This document shows, one piece after another, positions 42,271-52,586 of a stretch of 64,000 bases of DNA. Source of the stretch: Lachnospiraceae bacterium (GTDB taxonomy: Bacteria; Bacillota; Clostridia; Lachnospirales; Lachnospiraceae); contig JAAUZE010000005.1 of the NCBI GenBank assembly GCA_014804755.1, forward strand, positions 1 through 64,000, given 5' to 3'. How positions within the stretch are numbered: the stretch's first letter is position 1; the number at the start of each line of letters is the position of its first letter. Under the pieces are notes generated by a model. It was not told where the DNA came from. It made no database searches and worked only from the letters and a program-made list of their open reading frames with translations. A program made the translations under genes and the position numbers.

Positions 42271-43753
42271 TGACCGTATAATGACCGTCTGCATCCTGCG
42301 CAGTCTGATATAAGCGGCCGTACACTACGCTGACCGCATATTTTGTCTGACTTTGATACCTGCTTCCCGATTCATCCGTGTAATATTCGGATACTAAATA
42401 ATAAATCTCTCCCTGATATACGAACGCCGCCTGCGCCTCATACGAATAAGTCCCCTTCGCTCCGGCAACCTCGCCCGTCATTGCGAGCAGAATTCCCCGA
42501 TCCGTCAATCCCGATGTGGTGATCAGAAGCGCTTGATACGGGCTGTAAGGCGGATTGTCCAAATTCAAGTGATATTCCACCTGCGTAATGTTGCTCGCGA
42601 CATGATCTTCATTATAGGAAATAAAACGATACAGCGTAGCGCCCAGCGGCATACAAATATCGCGTGTGTACGGCGTGCTGTTACTGTCCGGCATCGTGCC
42701 GTCCGACGTATAGTAAACCGTACCTCCCTGCGGAACCTCAACGCTGATATATTCCGGTACCGTATAATCTCCGCCGTCAGGCGTTACGATCGGCTCATTC
42801 GGGGGCTCCGCTTCGATTTCAAACTCCCCGCCATGTACCTTGCTCATCATACCGAATTCGTTAATAAATACCGCCTGAATCCGATATTCGCCGGATTCCA
42901 ACAGGATGGGGCTCGTATAAACCAGATCCGCCTCATCCGGTGTCGTGCCGTCCAGCGTGTAATAAATAATACCATTTGTATTGGCACTAATCTTCAAAAG
43001 CTGCGCGTCCTCATATACACCGTCCGCAATGCTGAAGATCGGTTCCTCCGCCAGATATTGGTTATAATCCGTGCGGATCTCCTCATATTCGCAGCGCTCC
43101 ATCAGATTGCAGATTTCTAAATAGCGCTCCTCCGATTCATAGATCGCAACAAGCCTCTCATACGCTTCTACCCGATATTCCTCATAAGAAATCAGATCAA
43201 GATAAATCTCCGAAGCGTCCTGAAGCTCTCCCAGCTTTTCATAATAGCCTGCCATCAGCATACGTGCTTCCGCCTGCTGGTTATCATAATGAAGCGCCTG
43301 CCTCATACAAGCGATCGCCTGTTCATAATCGCCGCGTCCCGCCGCCGAAACGCCCTGCTCATATTGATAGCTGTACGTTTGTTTAGCAGCACGCTGCATC
43401 CCAAGCATGACTGTCAGTCCGACCGCAACCACTAACAGGAACAGAAGGATCAGCGACATTTTTTTTCTTTTTTTCAAAAAATGAAAGATTCCGAGAAGAA
43501 GGCTTGGGCGTTCGTCTGCCGCATACCATGGAACATCCTCCTCCAAGGCATCATCGCCGGATACGCTTTGCTTTCCATCCTCATCCGCCGGCTGTTCCTC
43601 TGACACAAATTCGTTTACAACCTCGGTCATCGTCTCACGAATGTTTGTATCCAGCTCCGGTTCAAAATCCGGCACGATCCGGATCTCATAGCCGCATGAC
43701 TCACAATAAAGCTGTTCTTCTTTGATCTCATTTCCACATACGGGACATTTCAT
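42260..43753 (-). CDS. Zinc-ribbon membrane protein with TPR and chitobiase-like C-terminal repeats
   Basis: A 497-residue protein with an N-terminal zinc ribbon (CPVCGNEIKEEQLYCESCGYE), an acidic linker and a membrane helix at about 98-116. TPR-like helices follow (GVSAAGRGDYEQAIACMRQA onward), then two chitobiase/beta-hexosaminidase C-terminal-type repeats (IIYYTLDGTTPDEADLVYTS and VYYTSDGTMPDSNSTPYT). The C-terminal part is beta-rich. The helix places the repeats outside the cell, where they may bind a polymer; this is inference. It lies between folD and the nfn genes. Confidence 0.78.
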   Translation of the reverse strand: MKCPVCGNEIKEEQLYCESCGYEIRIVPDFEPELDTNIRETMTEVVNEFVSEEQPADEDGKQSVSGDDALEEDVPWYAADERPSLLLGIFHFLKKRKKMSLILLFLLVVAVGLTVMLGMQRAAKQTYSYQYEQGVSAAGRGDYEQAIACMRQALHYDNQQAEARMLMAGYYEKLGELQDASEIYLDLISYEEYRVEAYERLVAIYESEERYLEICNLMERCEYEEIRTDYNQYLAEEPIFSIADGVYEDAQLLKISANTNGIIYYTLDGTTPDEADLVYTSPILLESGEYRIQAVFINEFGMMSKVHGGEFEIEAEPPNEPIVTPDGGDYTVPEYISVEVPQGGTVYYTSDGTMPDSNSTPYTRDICMPLGATLYRFISYNEDHVASNITQVEYHLNLDNPPYSPYQALLITTSGLTDRGILLAMTGEVAGAKGTYSYEAQAAFVYQGEIYYLVSEYYTDESGSRYQSQTKYAVSVVYGRLYQTAQDADGHYTVIDF

Positions 43754-43763
43754 TCAAGTATCC

Positions 43764-44618
43764 TCATTGATTCCGTTCGCGGAAGCGGTATGCCTCCACG
43801 CAATTGTACATCAGCATCGCGATCGTCATCGGTCCGACACCGCCCGGCACAGGAGTAATGGCGGACGTATGCGGTGCAACGGATTCATAATCCACATCAC
43901 CGCACAGCTTGTTCTCCGCATTTCTGTGAATGCCGACATCGATCACGACCGCGCCCTCTTTCACATATTCCTCTGTGATCATACGCGGCTTTCCGACCGC
44001 GGCAACCAAAATATCCGCTCGTTTCGCCACTTCTTTTACATTCTTTGTCTTGGAATGACAGATCGTGACCGTTCCGTTTTCTTTTAACAGAAGAAGCGCC
44101 ATCGGTTTGCCGACGATGTTACTGCGCCCGATGACAACACATTCCTTTCCTTCGATCGATATCCCCGATCGTGTCAGGAGCTGTATGATCCCTGCCGGCG
44201 TACAGGAGACAAATCCGTCCTGTCCCGTGCAGAGCGCACCGACGTTCTGCGGATGAAAGCCGTCCACATCCTTACGGGGATCAATCGCGTTTATGACCTT
44301 ATTTTCATCAATCTGTGTCGGTAAAGGAAGCTGTACCAAAATGCCATGCACATCTTCTCTCCCGTTTAAGTCCGCGATCAGCGTAAGCAGTTCTTCCTCT
44401 GTCGTTTCCTCGGAAAGCTCATAGGCAAGCGAGCGGATTCCCACATAAGCGCATGCTTTTTTCTTATTTCCAACATAAACACTGGATGCAGGATCATTCC
44501 CGACCTGAATGACTGCAAGCGTGATCTCCGCGCCCCGGTCGCGGTAAGCGGCGACCTGCGCCTTTACTTCTTCCTTAATCTGTGCCGATATGGCTTTTCC
44601 GTCAATGATCTGCGGCAT
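43764..44618 (-). CDS. folD: Methylenetetrahydrofolate dehydrogenase/cyclohydrolase FolD
   Basis: Bifunctional enzyme that interconverts 5,10-methylene-, methenyl- and 10-formyl-tetrahydrofolate. The 284-residue protein has YVGNKKKACAYVGI with the catalytic Lys, VQLPLPTQIDENKV, the NADP motif VVIGRSNIVGKPMALLLLKE, and the C-terminal PVPGGVGPMTIAMLM. It is 34 bases downstream of fhs, giving a contiguous formate-to-methylene-tetrahydrofolate branch. Confidence 0.97.
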   Translation of the reverse strand: MPQIIDGKAISAQIKEEVKAQVAAYRDRGAEITLAVIQVGNDPASSVYVGNKKKACAYVGIRSLAYELSEETTEEELLTLIADLNGREDVHGILVQLPLPTQIDENKVINAIDPRKDVDGFHPQNVGALCTGQDGFVSCTPAGIIQLLTRSGISIEGKECVVIGRSNIVGKPMALLLLKENGTVTICHSKTKNVKEVAKRADILVAAVGKPRMITEEYVKEGAVVIDVGIHRNAENKLCGDVDYESVAPHTSAITPVPGGVGPMTIAMLMYNCVEAYRFRERNQ

Positions 44619-44652
44619 AGGAATCCTCCGTTCCGTTTATACAAACTCTATT

Positions 44653-46323
44653 TTAAAATAATCCGGTAATAACGCCGTTTTCGTTCACATCAATGCGGTG
44701 CGCCGCAGGCTGCTTCGGCAGTCCCGGCATCGTCACGATCGTTCCCGTCAGCGCGACGACGAAGCCCGCTCCCGCACAGACATACACATCGCGCACATTC
44801 ATCGTAAAGCCCGTCGGACGTCCGAGTCTTGACGCGTCATCCGAAAGAGAATATTGATTTTTCGCCATGCATACGGGCAGTTTGCCAAATCCCTGCGCCT
44901 CTAAGCGGGCGAGCTGCTTTTCGCTCGCGGCGGAAAACGAAACGCCGTCCGCACCGTAAATTTCTTTTGCTACCCGTTCGATCTTTTCCCGAAGCGGCAG
45001 CGCCGGATCATAGAGCGGCTCAAAATGACTTTCCTTTGTCTCCAAGGTTTTTAATACCGCTTCCGCCAATTCGATGCCGCCTGCTCCGCCCTTCTCCCAT
45101 ACTTTGGAAAGAGCAAACTCGCAGCCGCGCTCCTCGCAAAAATGTCTCACAAATGCAAGCTCCGCTTCCGTATCCGTTAAAAACGAATTAAGGGTTACCA
45201 CAACGGGAACGCCGTAGCGTTTGATATTCTCTATATGCTTCTCCAGATTGACGATCCCTTTTTCGAGCGCCTCCAGATTTTCCGCGTTCAGATCTCCCTT
45301 TGCCACGCCGCCGTTATATTTTAAGGCGCGGACTGTCGCGACAAGCACGACCGCATCCGGCTTTAGCCCCGCTGACGCGCACTTGATATCAAAAAACTTT
45401 TCAGCGCCGAGATCTGCACCGAAGCCTGCCTCCGTGATGCAGTAATCCGCCAGCTTTAACGCCGCCTTTGTCGCACGCACACTGTTGCAGCCGTGCGCAA
45501 TGTTGGCAAACGGACCGCCGTGTACGAGTGCCGGCGTATGCTCCAAGGTCTGTATGAGGTTCGGGCTGACCGCATCCTTTAAGAGCGCCGCCATTGCGCC
45601 GACCGCGGATAGATCATCCGCCGTGACCGGCTCCCCGTCTAAATTATAAGCTGCCACAATTCTTGCAAGGCGCTTTTTTAAGTCCGCCATATCTTCGGCA
45701 AGGCAGAGAATCGCCATGATCTCAGATGCCACCGTAATGACAAAATGCTCCTCGCGCACAAAGCCGTCTGTTTTTCCGCCCATACCGATCACGGTATTGC
45801 GGAGCGCGCGGTCGTTCATGTCCAAACAACGTTTCCATACAATCTGCCTCGTATCAATGCGAAGCGTATTTCCCTGCATAATATGATTATCAATCATTGC
45901 GGCAAGCAGATTGTTTGCGGCGGTAACGGCATGAAAATCTCCCGTAAAATGCAGATTTAAATCTTCCATCGGTACGACCTGCGCATATCCGCCGCCCGCT
46001 GCGCCGCCTTTGATGCCAAAGCAAGGTCCTAACGACGGCTCTCTGAGCGCGATCACCGCGTGTCTGCCAAGTTTTGCAAACGCCTGTCCGATCCCGACCG
46101 TTGTCGTCGTCTTTCCCTCTCCCGCAGGCGTCGGATTGATTGCCGTGACAAGCACAAGCTTTCCGTCCGGACGCTCTTTTAAGCGCGCCAGACATGCTTC
46201 GGAAATCTTCGCCTTATATTTTCCGTAAAGTTCCAGATCGTCCTCTCCGATTCCGAGCGGCTCCGCCACCTTGACGATTGGGTAAAGTTCCGCTTCCTGT
46301 GCAATTTCAATATCACTTTTCAT
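44653..46323 (-). CDS. fhs: Formate-tetrahydrofolate ligase
   Basis: ATP-dependent activation of formate to 10-formyl-tetrahydrofolate. The 556-residue product has the P-loop [20 protein letters not shown], the [20 protein letters not shown] signature and [13 protein letters not shown]. The ATG at 46321-46323 has GGAGG 6 bases upstream; seven more codons are open before it but lack a signal. It starts 42 bases after ftsK, and folD follows. Confidence 0.97.
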   Translation of the reverse strand: MKSDIEIAQEAELYPIVKVAEPLGIGEDDLELYGKYKAKISEACLARLKERPDGKLVLVTAINPTPAGEGKTTTTVGIGQAFAKLGRHAVIALREPSLGPCFGIKGGAAGGGYAQVVPMEDLNLHFTGDFHAVTAANNLLAAMIDNHIMQGNTLRIDTRQIVWKRCLDMNDRALRNTVIGMGGKTDGFVREEHFVITVASEIMAILCLAEDMADLKKRLARIVAAYNLDGEPVTADDLSAVGAMAALLKDAVSPNLIQTLEHTPALVHGGPFANIAHGCNSVRATKAALKLADYCITEAGFGADLGAEKFFDIKCASAGLKPDAVVLVATVRALKYNGGVAKGDLNAENLEALEKGIVNLEKHIENIKRYGVPVVVTLNSFLTDTEAELAFVRHFCEERGCEFALSKVWEKGGAGGIELAEAVLKTLETKESHFEPLYDPALPLREKIERVAKEIYGADGVSFSAASEKQLARLEAQGFGKLPVCMAKNQYSLSDDASRLGRPTGFTMNVRDVYVCAGAGFVVALTGTIVTMPGLPKQPAAHRIDVNENGVITGLF

Positions 46324-46364
46324 TTTGATCCTCCATGTTGCCAACAGCCCGTGAATTTTTTAAT

Positions 46365-49300
46365 CTACATGCCCGCTATGTATTGTTCAAACTGCTCCGC
46401 ACTCATGAGCACTTTCCTCGGCTTTGTGCCTTCTTCCTCACCGACAACGCCGGCATCGGCGAGCTGATCCATGATCCGCGCCGCACGGTTAAAGCCGACA
46501 CGGAACGCCCGCTGCACCATACCAATCGATGCTTTATCTTTCTCAATGATGAAGCGCCCCGCCTCCGCAAACAGCTCGTCCATATCCGATGCGCCGCCTC
46601 CTGCAGAGCCCTCTCCGGATGCAGACGTCATGCTTGAAATCTTTTCATCCAGCTGCGCACCGGAATCGTCACCGACTGCCTGACGCTTTAAGAAGTCTAC
46701 GACATCGGAAACCTCCTTATCGGAGACAAACGCACCCTGCACGCGCGCCGGTTTTGTATAACCCTGCGGATAAAAAAGCATATCGCCCTTACCGAGCAGT
46801 TTTTCCGCACCGTTCATATCCAAGATCGTCCGGGAATCCACACCGCTGGAAACCGCAAATGCGATCCGGCTCGGCATATTGGCCTTGATCAGTCCCGTAA
46901 TGACGTCCACGCTCGGTCTCTGTGTCGCGATCACAAGATGGATACCCGCTGCACGCGCAAGCTGCGCCAAGCGCACGATCGCCTCCTCGACGTCATTAGA
47001 CGCCACCATCATCAGATCCGCAAGCTCATCAACGATAATAACGATCTGCGGCATCTTGACAGGCGCGGAAGCATCCCCTGAATCCTTCACGCTTTCGGCA
47101 AGCTGGTTATATCCCTTTAAGTCGCGCACATTGTGGTCGGCGAATTTCTTATAACGATCCGTCATTTCCGCTACTGCCCATTGCAGTGCTGCCGAAGCCT
47201 TTTTCGGGTCCGTCACGACCGGAATGAGCAAATGCGGAATTCCATTATATACACTTAATTCAACAACCTTCGGATCGACCATGATCAGCTTCACATCATC
47301 GGGATGCGCTTTATAGAGAATACTCATGATCAGGGTATTAATGCATACGGATTTTCCCGACCCCGTAGAGCCCGCGATCAGAACATGGGGCATTTTGCCG
47401 ATATCAAACACCACCGTCTGCCCGCCGATATCTTTTCCGACGGCAAACGCGATGGATGACGGAAAATTCCGGAATGCATCGGACTCCAAAAGTTCCCGCA
47501 GGTTGACCGCGCTGTTTTCCTTATTCGGCACTTCGATACCGACTGCCGCTTTCCCCGGAATCGGCGCTTCGATCCGAATGTCCGTCGCCGCCAGATTCAG
47601 CTTGATGTCATCAGCAAGCGACACGATCTTACTCACCTTCACGCCAAGCTCCGGCTGCATTTCATAGCGCGTTACCGCCGGTCCCTGACTGATGTCAGTG
47701 ATCGTCACATTGACGCCGAATGTTTTCAATGTCTGCTGCAGACGTGCTGCCGTCTCCTTTAATTGTCTTGCAGAATCGCCGTTTCCTTTTCCCTCGCCCT
47801 TCTTTAACAGATTGAGCGACGGGAATATGTATTTCTTCGGTTTTGCAGGCGGCTTTACGTTCGGCACGACCGCTGCGTCCGCCTTTTTCTGGTCAGGTGT
47901 CCGATATGCTTCCTTCACGCCGAAGCTGTGTTCGGGCTTCTTTGGCTGATAACCGCTCTCTAATGCCGCACCGAACGTATCTGCGCCCTGCGGCTTATAC
48001 GCATTACCCGATGTGGTGACTGCTTCTGCAGCTTCTGCGGCTTCTGCGGCAAGATTCGTGATCTCGCGCATGCCGCTCGAAACGCCCGCACCTGCAGCCG
48101 CTCCTGCTGCGCCGACAGCACCCGCAAGCCCTGCCGCTGTATCCGCAGATGCCCTTGAGATACCTTCCGCTTGATCCCAGCCGTTTCCTTCACCCGCATG
48201 CACGCTTTCACCCGCTGCAGCCGCACGCGCGTTATCGCCGCTCTGTGTCTGCGCCATGCCCCGCGGCTCCGGCATGCTCCGGTATAGATCGAACGCAAAT
48301 GCCTCCTCGGAAGGAACCTGTTCAAACGAATCCTGCGTCATCTCCCCATCATCCGGAATATCGTCCAGTGTGATCTCATGCATATTCTCGCTGTGATAGG
48401 TTTCCGGGCGCTTTTTCACAAGCGTGGTATCTTCGCTGACACCGCTCACCTTTTTTTCCATACGGGGCGCACGATACGCTTCTTCGTCTTCCTCCTCCCG
48501 CTCTATCGTACGCATACCGCGGCTGCTGACGCCCCTCTGCATGCGTCGGCTTTGTCTTTGTCTCTTTGCGACAGCCTCTTCATATTCCTGCTCCGCATCC
48601 ACTTCATATTCCTCGGATTCGTAATCTTCGTCCTCATATTCCTCACGGCGCAGCGCGCGTTCTTCCCTATGGCGCTCTGCGGATTCCTTTGCCGAATCAT
48701 ACACGCGCCGGCTTCCTTTTTTCACACCGTTGATAAAAGACCGCTCCGTAATGACCACAAGCGCAATGAGAATCACGACAACGAGCACGAACGCGCTGCC
48801 GACGCCTTTTAAGTATTTCATCATCGGATATGCAGGCAGCCCGCCGATCAGACCGCCGCCTTTCATCCCATCCCGGCTCTGTAAAAAAAGATCGACGATC
48901 AGATTTCCGTTCAGATCCGCAAGCGGCACGGAAATCATCTGGGCCGCAATGCCGACACACCAAATAAGAACCGCGCCCGCGATCAGTTTTCTGCGGACAG
49001 CACGGTTTCCTTCATTTGAAATATGCAGGGCGATGCCGATAAAAAGAACGACCGGCAGTATATAGGCAACGATGCCGAACAACCCGAACATCACGCCCTT
49101 TACCGTCTTCCCGAACGGTCCCATGATAGAAAAATTACATAAAAATAATAAAATGCAAAATGCAAAGCTGACAATGAGTAAGATTTCATTACTAAGTGCC
49201 GGCTCCTGCACGCTTCTTTTTTTATTATTCGACTTCCGTCCTGCAGAAGACGCCGTACGTCGTCCCCCGCTCTGTGTTCTTCGGTTTGTATTTTTCGTAT

Positions 49301-49370
49301 TCGTCCGACTGCCTCCCGCAGACGAACTCCGCCTGTTTCCCTGTCCTGAGCGTGTATTTCCTGACGCCAT
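46365..49370 (-). CDS. ftsK: FtsK/SpoIIIE DNA translocase
   Basis: Membrane-anchored DNA pump that clears chromosome from the closing septum or into the forespore. The protein of about 1001 residues has a basic N-terminus and four membrane helices (about 60-220). A long variable linker includes an Ala/Gly-rich stretch. The motor has Walker [17 protein letters not shown] and Walker [13 protein letters not shown], and the C-terminal gamma winged helix ([15 protein letters not shown]) recognises chromosome-orienting sequences. The ATG at 49368-49370 is used because the predicted promoter places the transcript start near 49402, excluding the GTG at 49403. Confidence 0.95.
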   Translation of the reverse strand: MASGNTRSGQGNRRSSSAGGSRTNTKNTNRRTQSGGRRTASSAGRKSNNKKRSVQEPALSNEILLIVSFAFCILLFLCNFSIMGPFGKTVKGVMFGLFGIVAYILPVVLFIGIALHISNEGNRAVRRKLIAGAVLIWCVGIAAQMISVPLADLNGNLIVDLFLQSRDGMKGGGLIGGLPAYPMMKYLKGVGSAFVLVVVILIALVVITERSFINGVKKGSRRVYDSAKESAERHREERALRREEYEDEDYESEEYEVDAEQEYEEAVAKRQRQSRRMQRGVSSRGMRTIEREEEDEEAYRAPRMEKKVSGVSEDTTLVKKRPETYHSENMHEITLDDIPDDGEMTQDSFEQVPSEEAFAFDLYRSMPEPRGMAQTQSGDNARAAAAGESVHAGEGNGWDQAEGISRASADTAAGLAGAVGAAGAAAGAGVSSGMREITNLAAEAAEAAEAVTTSGNAYKPQGADTFGAALESGYQPKKPEHSFGVKEAYRTPDQKKADAAVVPNVKPPAKPKKYIFPSLNLLKKGEGKGNGDSARQLKETAARLQQTLKTFGVNVTITDISQGPAVTRYEMQPELGVKVSKIVSLADDIKLNLAATDIRIEAPIPGKAAVGIEVPNKENSAVNLRELLESDAFRNFPSSIAFAVGKDIGGQTVVFDIGKMPHVLIAGSTGSGKSVCINTLIMSILYKAHPDDVKLIMVDPKVVELSVYNGIPHLLIPVVTDPKKASAALQWAVAEMTDRYKKFADHNVRDLKGYNQLAESVKDSGDASAPVKMPQIVIIVDELADLMMVASNDVEEAIVRLAQLARAAGIHLVIATQRPSVDVITGLIKANMPSRIAFAVSSGVDSRTILDMNGAEKLLGKGDMLFYPQGYTKPARVQGAFVSDKEVSDVVDFLKRQAVGDDSGAQLDEKISSMTSASGEGSAGGGASDMDELFAEAGRFIIEKDKASIGMVQRAFRVGFNRAARIMDQLADAGVVGEEEGTKPRKVLMSAEQFEQYIAGM

Positions 49371-49409
49371 AATCGCTACCAAGTCCTTCCTCACAAAATC
49401 CACCCGACT

Positions 49410-49438
49410 ATTATAGCATTTTTGCGCCTTTTTGTCAT
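49410..49438 (-). promoter_or_regulatory. Predicted strong promoter of ftsK
   Basis: On the minus strand ATGACA (49433-49438) and a perfect TATAAT (49410-49415) are 17 bases apart, with TGC before the -10. The -35 overlaps the stop codon of the upstream tepA gene. Confidence 0.75.
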
Positions 49439-50163
49439 TGCTTTTCCATTAACTCCCTTAGTTTTTCAAACGCTTCATGGATTCCGCCCACCTCATCAAT
49501 GATTTTTTCGCCGACTGCCTCCTCCCCGACAAGAATTGTTCCGACATCTTTCGTCAGCATTTCCGTCTCCATCATCAATTCCTCCAAGCGCTCTTTTTCT
49601 GCGCCGCAGTGTGATTCAATAAAATCCAAAATCCGATCCTGTATCTGTCTGAAATAATCAAAGGTCTGCTGAACGCCGATCACCATGCCGCTTAAGCGAA
49701 CGGGATGGATGACCATGGTCGCACTCGGCACGATATAGGAATAATCCGTACTCACCGCGATCGGCACACCGATACTGTGGCTGCCGCCAAGCACAAGCGA
49801 TACCGTCGGTTTACTTAAGGAAGCGATCATTTCCGCGATCGCAAGCCCCGCCTCCACATCGCCCCCGACCGTATTTAAGAGCACGAGAAGACCGTCCACC
49901 TCGTCGCTGTCTTCAATTGCCGCAAGCTGCGGAAGAATATGCTCATACTTTGTCGTTTTGGTATTCCCACCAAGACACTCGTGTCCCTCTACCTCGCCGA
50001 TAATGGAGATTAAGTGGATATTACGTCCCTGTTCCCCATGCTTTAAGATCACCTGCCCATCCTCTTTTATTTTTTCATCTACGAGCTTTTGCTTCTCCTG
50101 ATCTTCTTTTTCTTTATTGTTGTTATCGTTTTTTACCTGCTGATGCTGCTTCTTTTTTGACAT
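49435..50163 (-). CDS. tepA: ClpP-class serine protease, TepA-like
   Basis: A 242-residue ClpP-fold peptidase. After a hydrophilic, highly charged N-terminus come [22 protein letters not shown], the catalytic-serine loop [11 protein letters not shown] (aligned with the GxxxSM of ClpP) and the histidine segment [10 protein letters not shown]. It matches TepA (YmfB) of Bacillus, also encoded next to spoIIIE and reported to act in signal-peptide removal or protein translocation. No signal peptide is visible, so it probably works at the inner face of the membrane. Confidence 0.88.
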   Translation of the reverse strand: MSKKKQHQQVKNDNNNKEKEDQEKQKLVDEKIKEDGQVILKHGEQGRNIHLISIIGEVEGHECLGGNTKTTKYEHILPQLAAIEDSDEVDGLLVLLNTVGGDVEAGLAIAEMIASLSKPTVSLVLGGSHSIGVPIAVSTDYSYIVPSATMVIHPVRLSGMVIGVQQTFDYFRQIQDRILDFIESHCGAEKERLEELMMETEMLTKDVGTILVGEEAVGEKIIDEVGGIHEAFEKLRELMEKQ

Positions 50164-50200
50164 ACCGATCTCTTGCTCCTTCTCGTTTTCACCTGGTTAA

Positions 50201-50220
50201 AGAATCGCTAACGCAATTCT
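50201..50220. repeat. Short imperfect palindrome upstream of tepA
   Basis: AGAATCGC and its near complement GCAATTCT flank TAAC. The core TCGCTAACGC recurs at 4155-4164 upstream of radC. It could be a small repeat-family element or part of a leader hairpin. Confidence 0.4.
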
Positions 50221-50248
50221 TCTGGGACTAAGAAATTTCCTATAAGTT

Positions 50249-50279
50249 AAAAAAAGAGAATCCAACCATGTGGATTCTC
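50249..50279 (-). terminator. Intrinsic terminator after the lysine-rich membrane protein gene
   Basis: A perfect 9 bp stem (GAGAATCCA with TGGATTCTC, six-base loop) is followed on the minus strand by seven T. It lies 51 bases past the stop codon at 50330 and separates that gene from tepA. The rest of 50164-50329 holds a leader palindrome but no reading frame. Confidence 0.88.
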
Positions 50280-50329
50280 CTTTAGTATGTCATTCTTATA
50301 TACGATTATGCGTTATTTCAAAATTGACT

Positions 50330-52519
50330 TTAATGGTCAAAATCATCTCCGTCGCGAACATCCACATCATAGTGCATACGTTCTGCCGAAACAGGATATG
50401 CATAATCCATTTCACGGTGTTCATGCTTTTTCGGAAGCGGCAACGGATTCTCGATCATACGCGGCTTTTCTGCCGGCTGCGTTTTTCCTGCGCCCGCAGC
50501 CTGAGGCGCACTCTTTGTGCTCATCGTTTCCACCGGCGCTTTTTCCTGCATAACCGCCTTTTCTTTCATGGCAACGGCTTCTTTGCTCGCTGTCACCTCT
50601 TTCGCGGCAGTCACTTCCTTGTTCACTGTCACTTTTTCCGCAACAGCCGTTTGTGCTTTGACCGGCTTTTCTTCCGAAACGACCGCTTGTACTTTGACCG
50701 GCTTTTCTTCTGCAGCGGCCGTTTGTTGTCTTACCGGCTTTTCTTCCACAACGGCTGTTTGTTCTTTTATCGGCTTTTCTTCCACAACGGCTGTTTGTTG
50801 TCTTACCGGCTTTTCTTCCACAACGACTGCTTGTTCTTTTACCGGCTCTTCTTTCTTCGGAGCTGCTTCTTTGTTTATTGGCACTTCTTTCGCCGCGACC
50901 GCTTGCTGTCTTACCGGCGCTTCTTTCGTGACAGCCTCTTCTTCTTTGTCAGCCTTTTTTTCTTTCACTTTCTTTCCTTCTTTGACCGGCTTTTCTTTCT
51001 TCACTTTCTTTTCTTCTTTGACCGGCTTTTCTTTCTTCACTTTCTTTTCTTCTTTGACCGACTTTTCTTTCTTCGCCTTCTTTTCCTCTTTGACTGCCTT
51101 TTCTTTCTTTTCCTTTTTAAGGGATGCGTCTGTCTCCTTCTCCCGCGCCTCGATCTGTTCGCCTTCTGCTTCCTCATCGTCCGCATCCGCGCTCTTCCTG
51201 CGCGCTTCTACCTCCACAACGGGCTGTCCCATCAGATAGATCACACCGACCGTTATCGCCGCCGTCAGCACACCGACACAGGCGATCAGAAATCCGGTAT
51301 CAAACCCCATTGCATATCCGGTGTCAAAACAGGCAAACGGAATTATGCCCAAATACGGTACTGCTATGATGCGCAGCACATCATGCTCACACCAAAAGAA
51401 CAACACCGCCGCAATACCGCCAAACGCAATCACACAGAGCAGCACCAGTTCTTCCGGCAATGCTAACAGCAGCGCTGGCTTAGACAATGCCAGTTCGTAG
51501 GACTCGATATATCTGCTGAAATCAAACCTTGCCCTTTCCATCAGGGTATATGAAGACGTTTTTACACTAAACAGCGTACCTGAGACATCTACGTTCAACA
51601 AAATCATTCCCGCCGGAATACCGACAAGCATGCCGAGTACAAAGCAGGCCAGCTCTGCCCGCCGTCCCTGTACGCTGACTAAAAACACCACGATGACAGT
51701 AAGCGGAATGAGCAGCGCCGTTAAGTCCAGCGTGATAAGCATTCCGGAGATCAGACCGCACAAAAGATAAGCGGGGAGCATGCCCTTTCCGCCAAGATCA
51801 AACACACTTCTTTTTAAGACAAATGCGGAAATACACATACCCACCATGAACAAAGCCATCAATAGCTGTGCCGGTTCACAAACGGCCAGTACATGGTAAA
51901 AATACGGGATACACAAAAAAAGTACCGAAGAAGAAAGTGCCGCCGCTTTGCCTGCCGCCACCCGCAAGAACAGATAACAGCAAAACACCAGTACCACCTG
52001 ACAGACCACATTCAGAATATATACGGCATCCGGCACATTTCCCAAAAGGACACAGAAGCCCTTCAGCAAATATGCATAAAGGCGCTCAACACCATTGATG
52101 ATATCGAACTCCCCACCTGCTCCCGAGGAAATCTGTTCATACAGTCCGACATTTCCCGTGAGCTTTCCGTCCGCAAACTGCACAATATAAATCCCACGGC
52201 TGATGATCACGAGCAGATAGCTTGCAAGTGCCGGCAGCAATTCATTTGTAAAAAAACTGTCGTTTCTTACAGCCCTGCGCCTCCGGCGCGCTGCCGCCTT
52301 CTCATTCTTCAAATTTTCCTTCAAGAGTACGATGAGCGCAGCGGCACAGCCTACAAATGCAAGCAGGATCACCATGACGACAATGATACAGGAGAGCGCG
52401 GCTCCGCCCAGATTCAGCATCTTACTCATCGTATTGCCGATACACACCCCGAGATACAAATATGTAATTACATAAATAGCAAAAAAGATCCACGATATGT
52501 TAGCTTTTTTAATATTCAT
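50330..52519 (-). CDS. Polytopic membrane protein with long Lys/Glu/Val repeat tail
   Basis: A 729-residue protein. Residues 1-430 hold about 11 hydrophobic helices in a glycosyltransferase-39/PMT-like layout, with FADGKLTGNVGLYEQISSGA in the first long loop; the acidic loop catalytic pair is not clearly recognisable. Residues ~430-680 are low-complexity: tandem KEEKKVKKEKPV units, then VVEEKPVRQQTA-type units, predicted cytosolic. The C-terminus is Pro-rich and ends DVDVRDGDDFDH. Function unknown; a sugar or polymer transfer role is only a possibility. It is the last gene before a strong terminator. Confidence 0.7.
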   Translation of the reverse strand: MNIKKANISWIFFAIYVITYLYLGVCIGNTMSKMLNLGGAALSCIIVVMVILLAFVGCAAALIVLLKENLKNEKAAARRRRRAVRNDSFFTNELLPALASYLLVIISRGIYIVQFADGKLTGNVGLYEQISSGAGGEFDIINGVERLYAYLLKGFCVLLGNVPDAVYILNVVCQVVLVFCCYLFLRVAAGKAAALSSSVLFLCIPYFYHVLAVCEPAQLLMALFMVGMCISAFVLKRSVFDLGGKGMLPAYLLCGLISGMLITLDLTALLIPLTVIVVFLVSVQGRRAELACFVLGMLVGIPAGMILLNVDVSGTLFSVKTSSYTLMERARFDFSRYIESYELALSKPALLLALPEELVLLCVIAFGGIAAVLFFWCEHDVLRIIAVPYLGIIPFACFDTGYAMGFDTGFLIACVGVLTAAITVGVIYLMGQPVVEVEARRKSADADDEEAEGEQIEAREKETDASLKKEKKEKAVKEEKKAKKEKSVKEEKKVKKEKPVKEEKKVKKEKPVKEGKKVKEKKADKEEEAVTKEAPVRQQAVAAKEVPINKEAAPKKEEPVKEQAVVVEEKPVRQQTAVVEEKPIKEQTAVVEEKPVRQQTAAAEEKPVKVQAVVSEEKPVKAQTAVAEKVTVNKEVTAAKEVTASKEAVAMKEKAVMQEKAPVETMSTKSAPQAAGAGKTQPAEKPRMIENPLPLPKKHEHREMDYAYPVSAERMHYDVDVRDGDDFDH
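50640..51100. repeat. Degenerate in-frame tandem repeats encoding Lys/Glu-rich tail
   Basis: Two arrays with 36-base-type periods: one around 50980-51100 (12-residue KEEKKVKKEKPV units) and one around 50640-50870 (VVEEKPVRQQTA units). Several units are nearly identical at the base level. Long open frames on the plus strand here are by-products of this composition. Confidence 0.75.
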
Positions 52520-52586
52520 ATGGTATCCTATACAGCGACAAGCGCCTTCTTAAATGGAATCCTTCTCTTATAGATTCTATAACCGA

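Noticed and set aside
50270-51466. Long plus-strand open frames rich in Phe, Leu and Arg or in Ser, Phe and Thr
   Set aside because: They are the complement of the Lys/Glu repeat tail on the minus strand. They lack a ribosome site and resemble no protein; absence of stops follows from the repeat composition.
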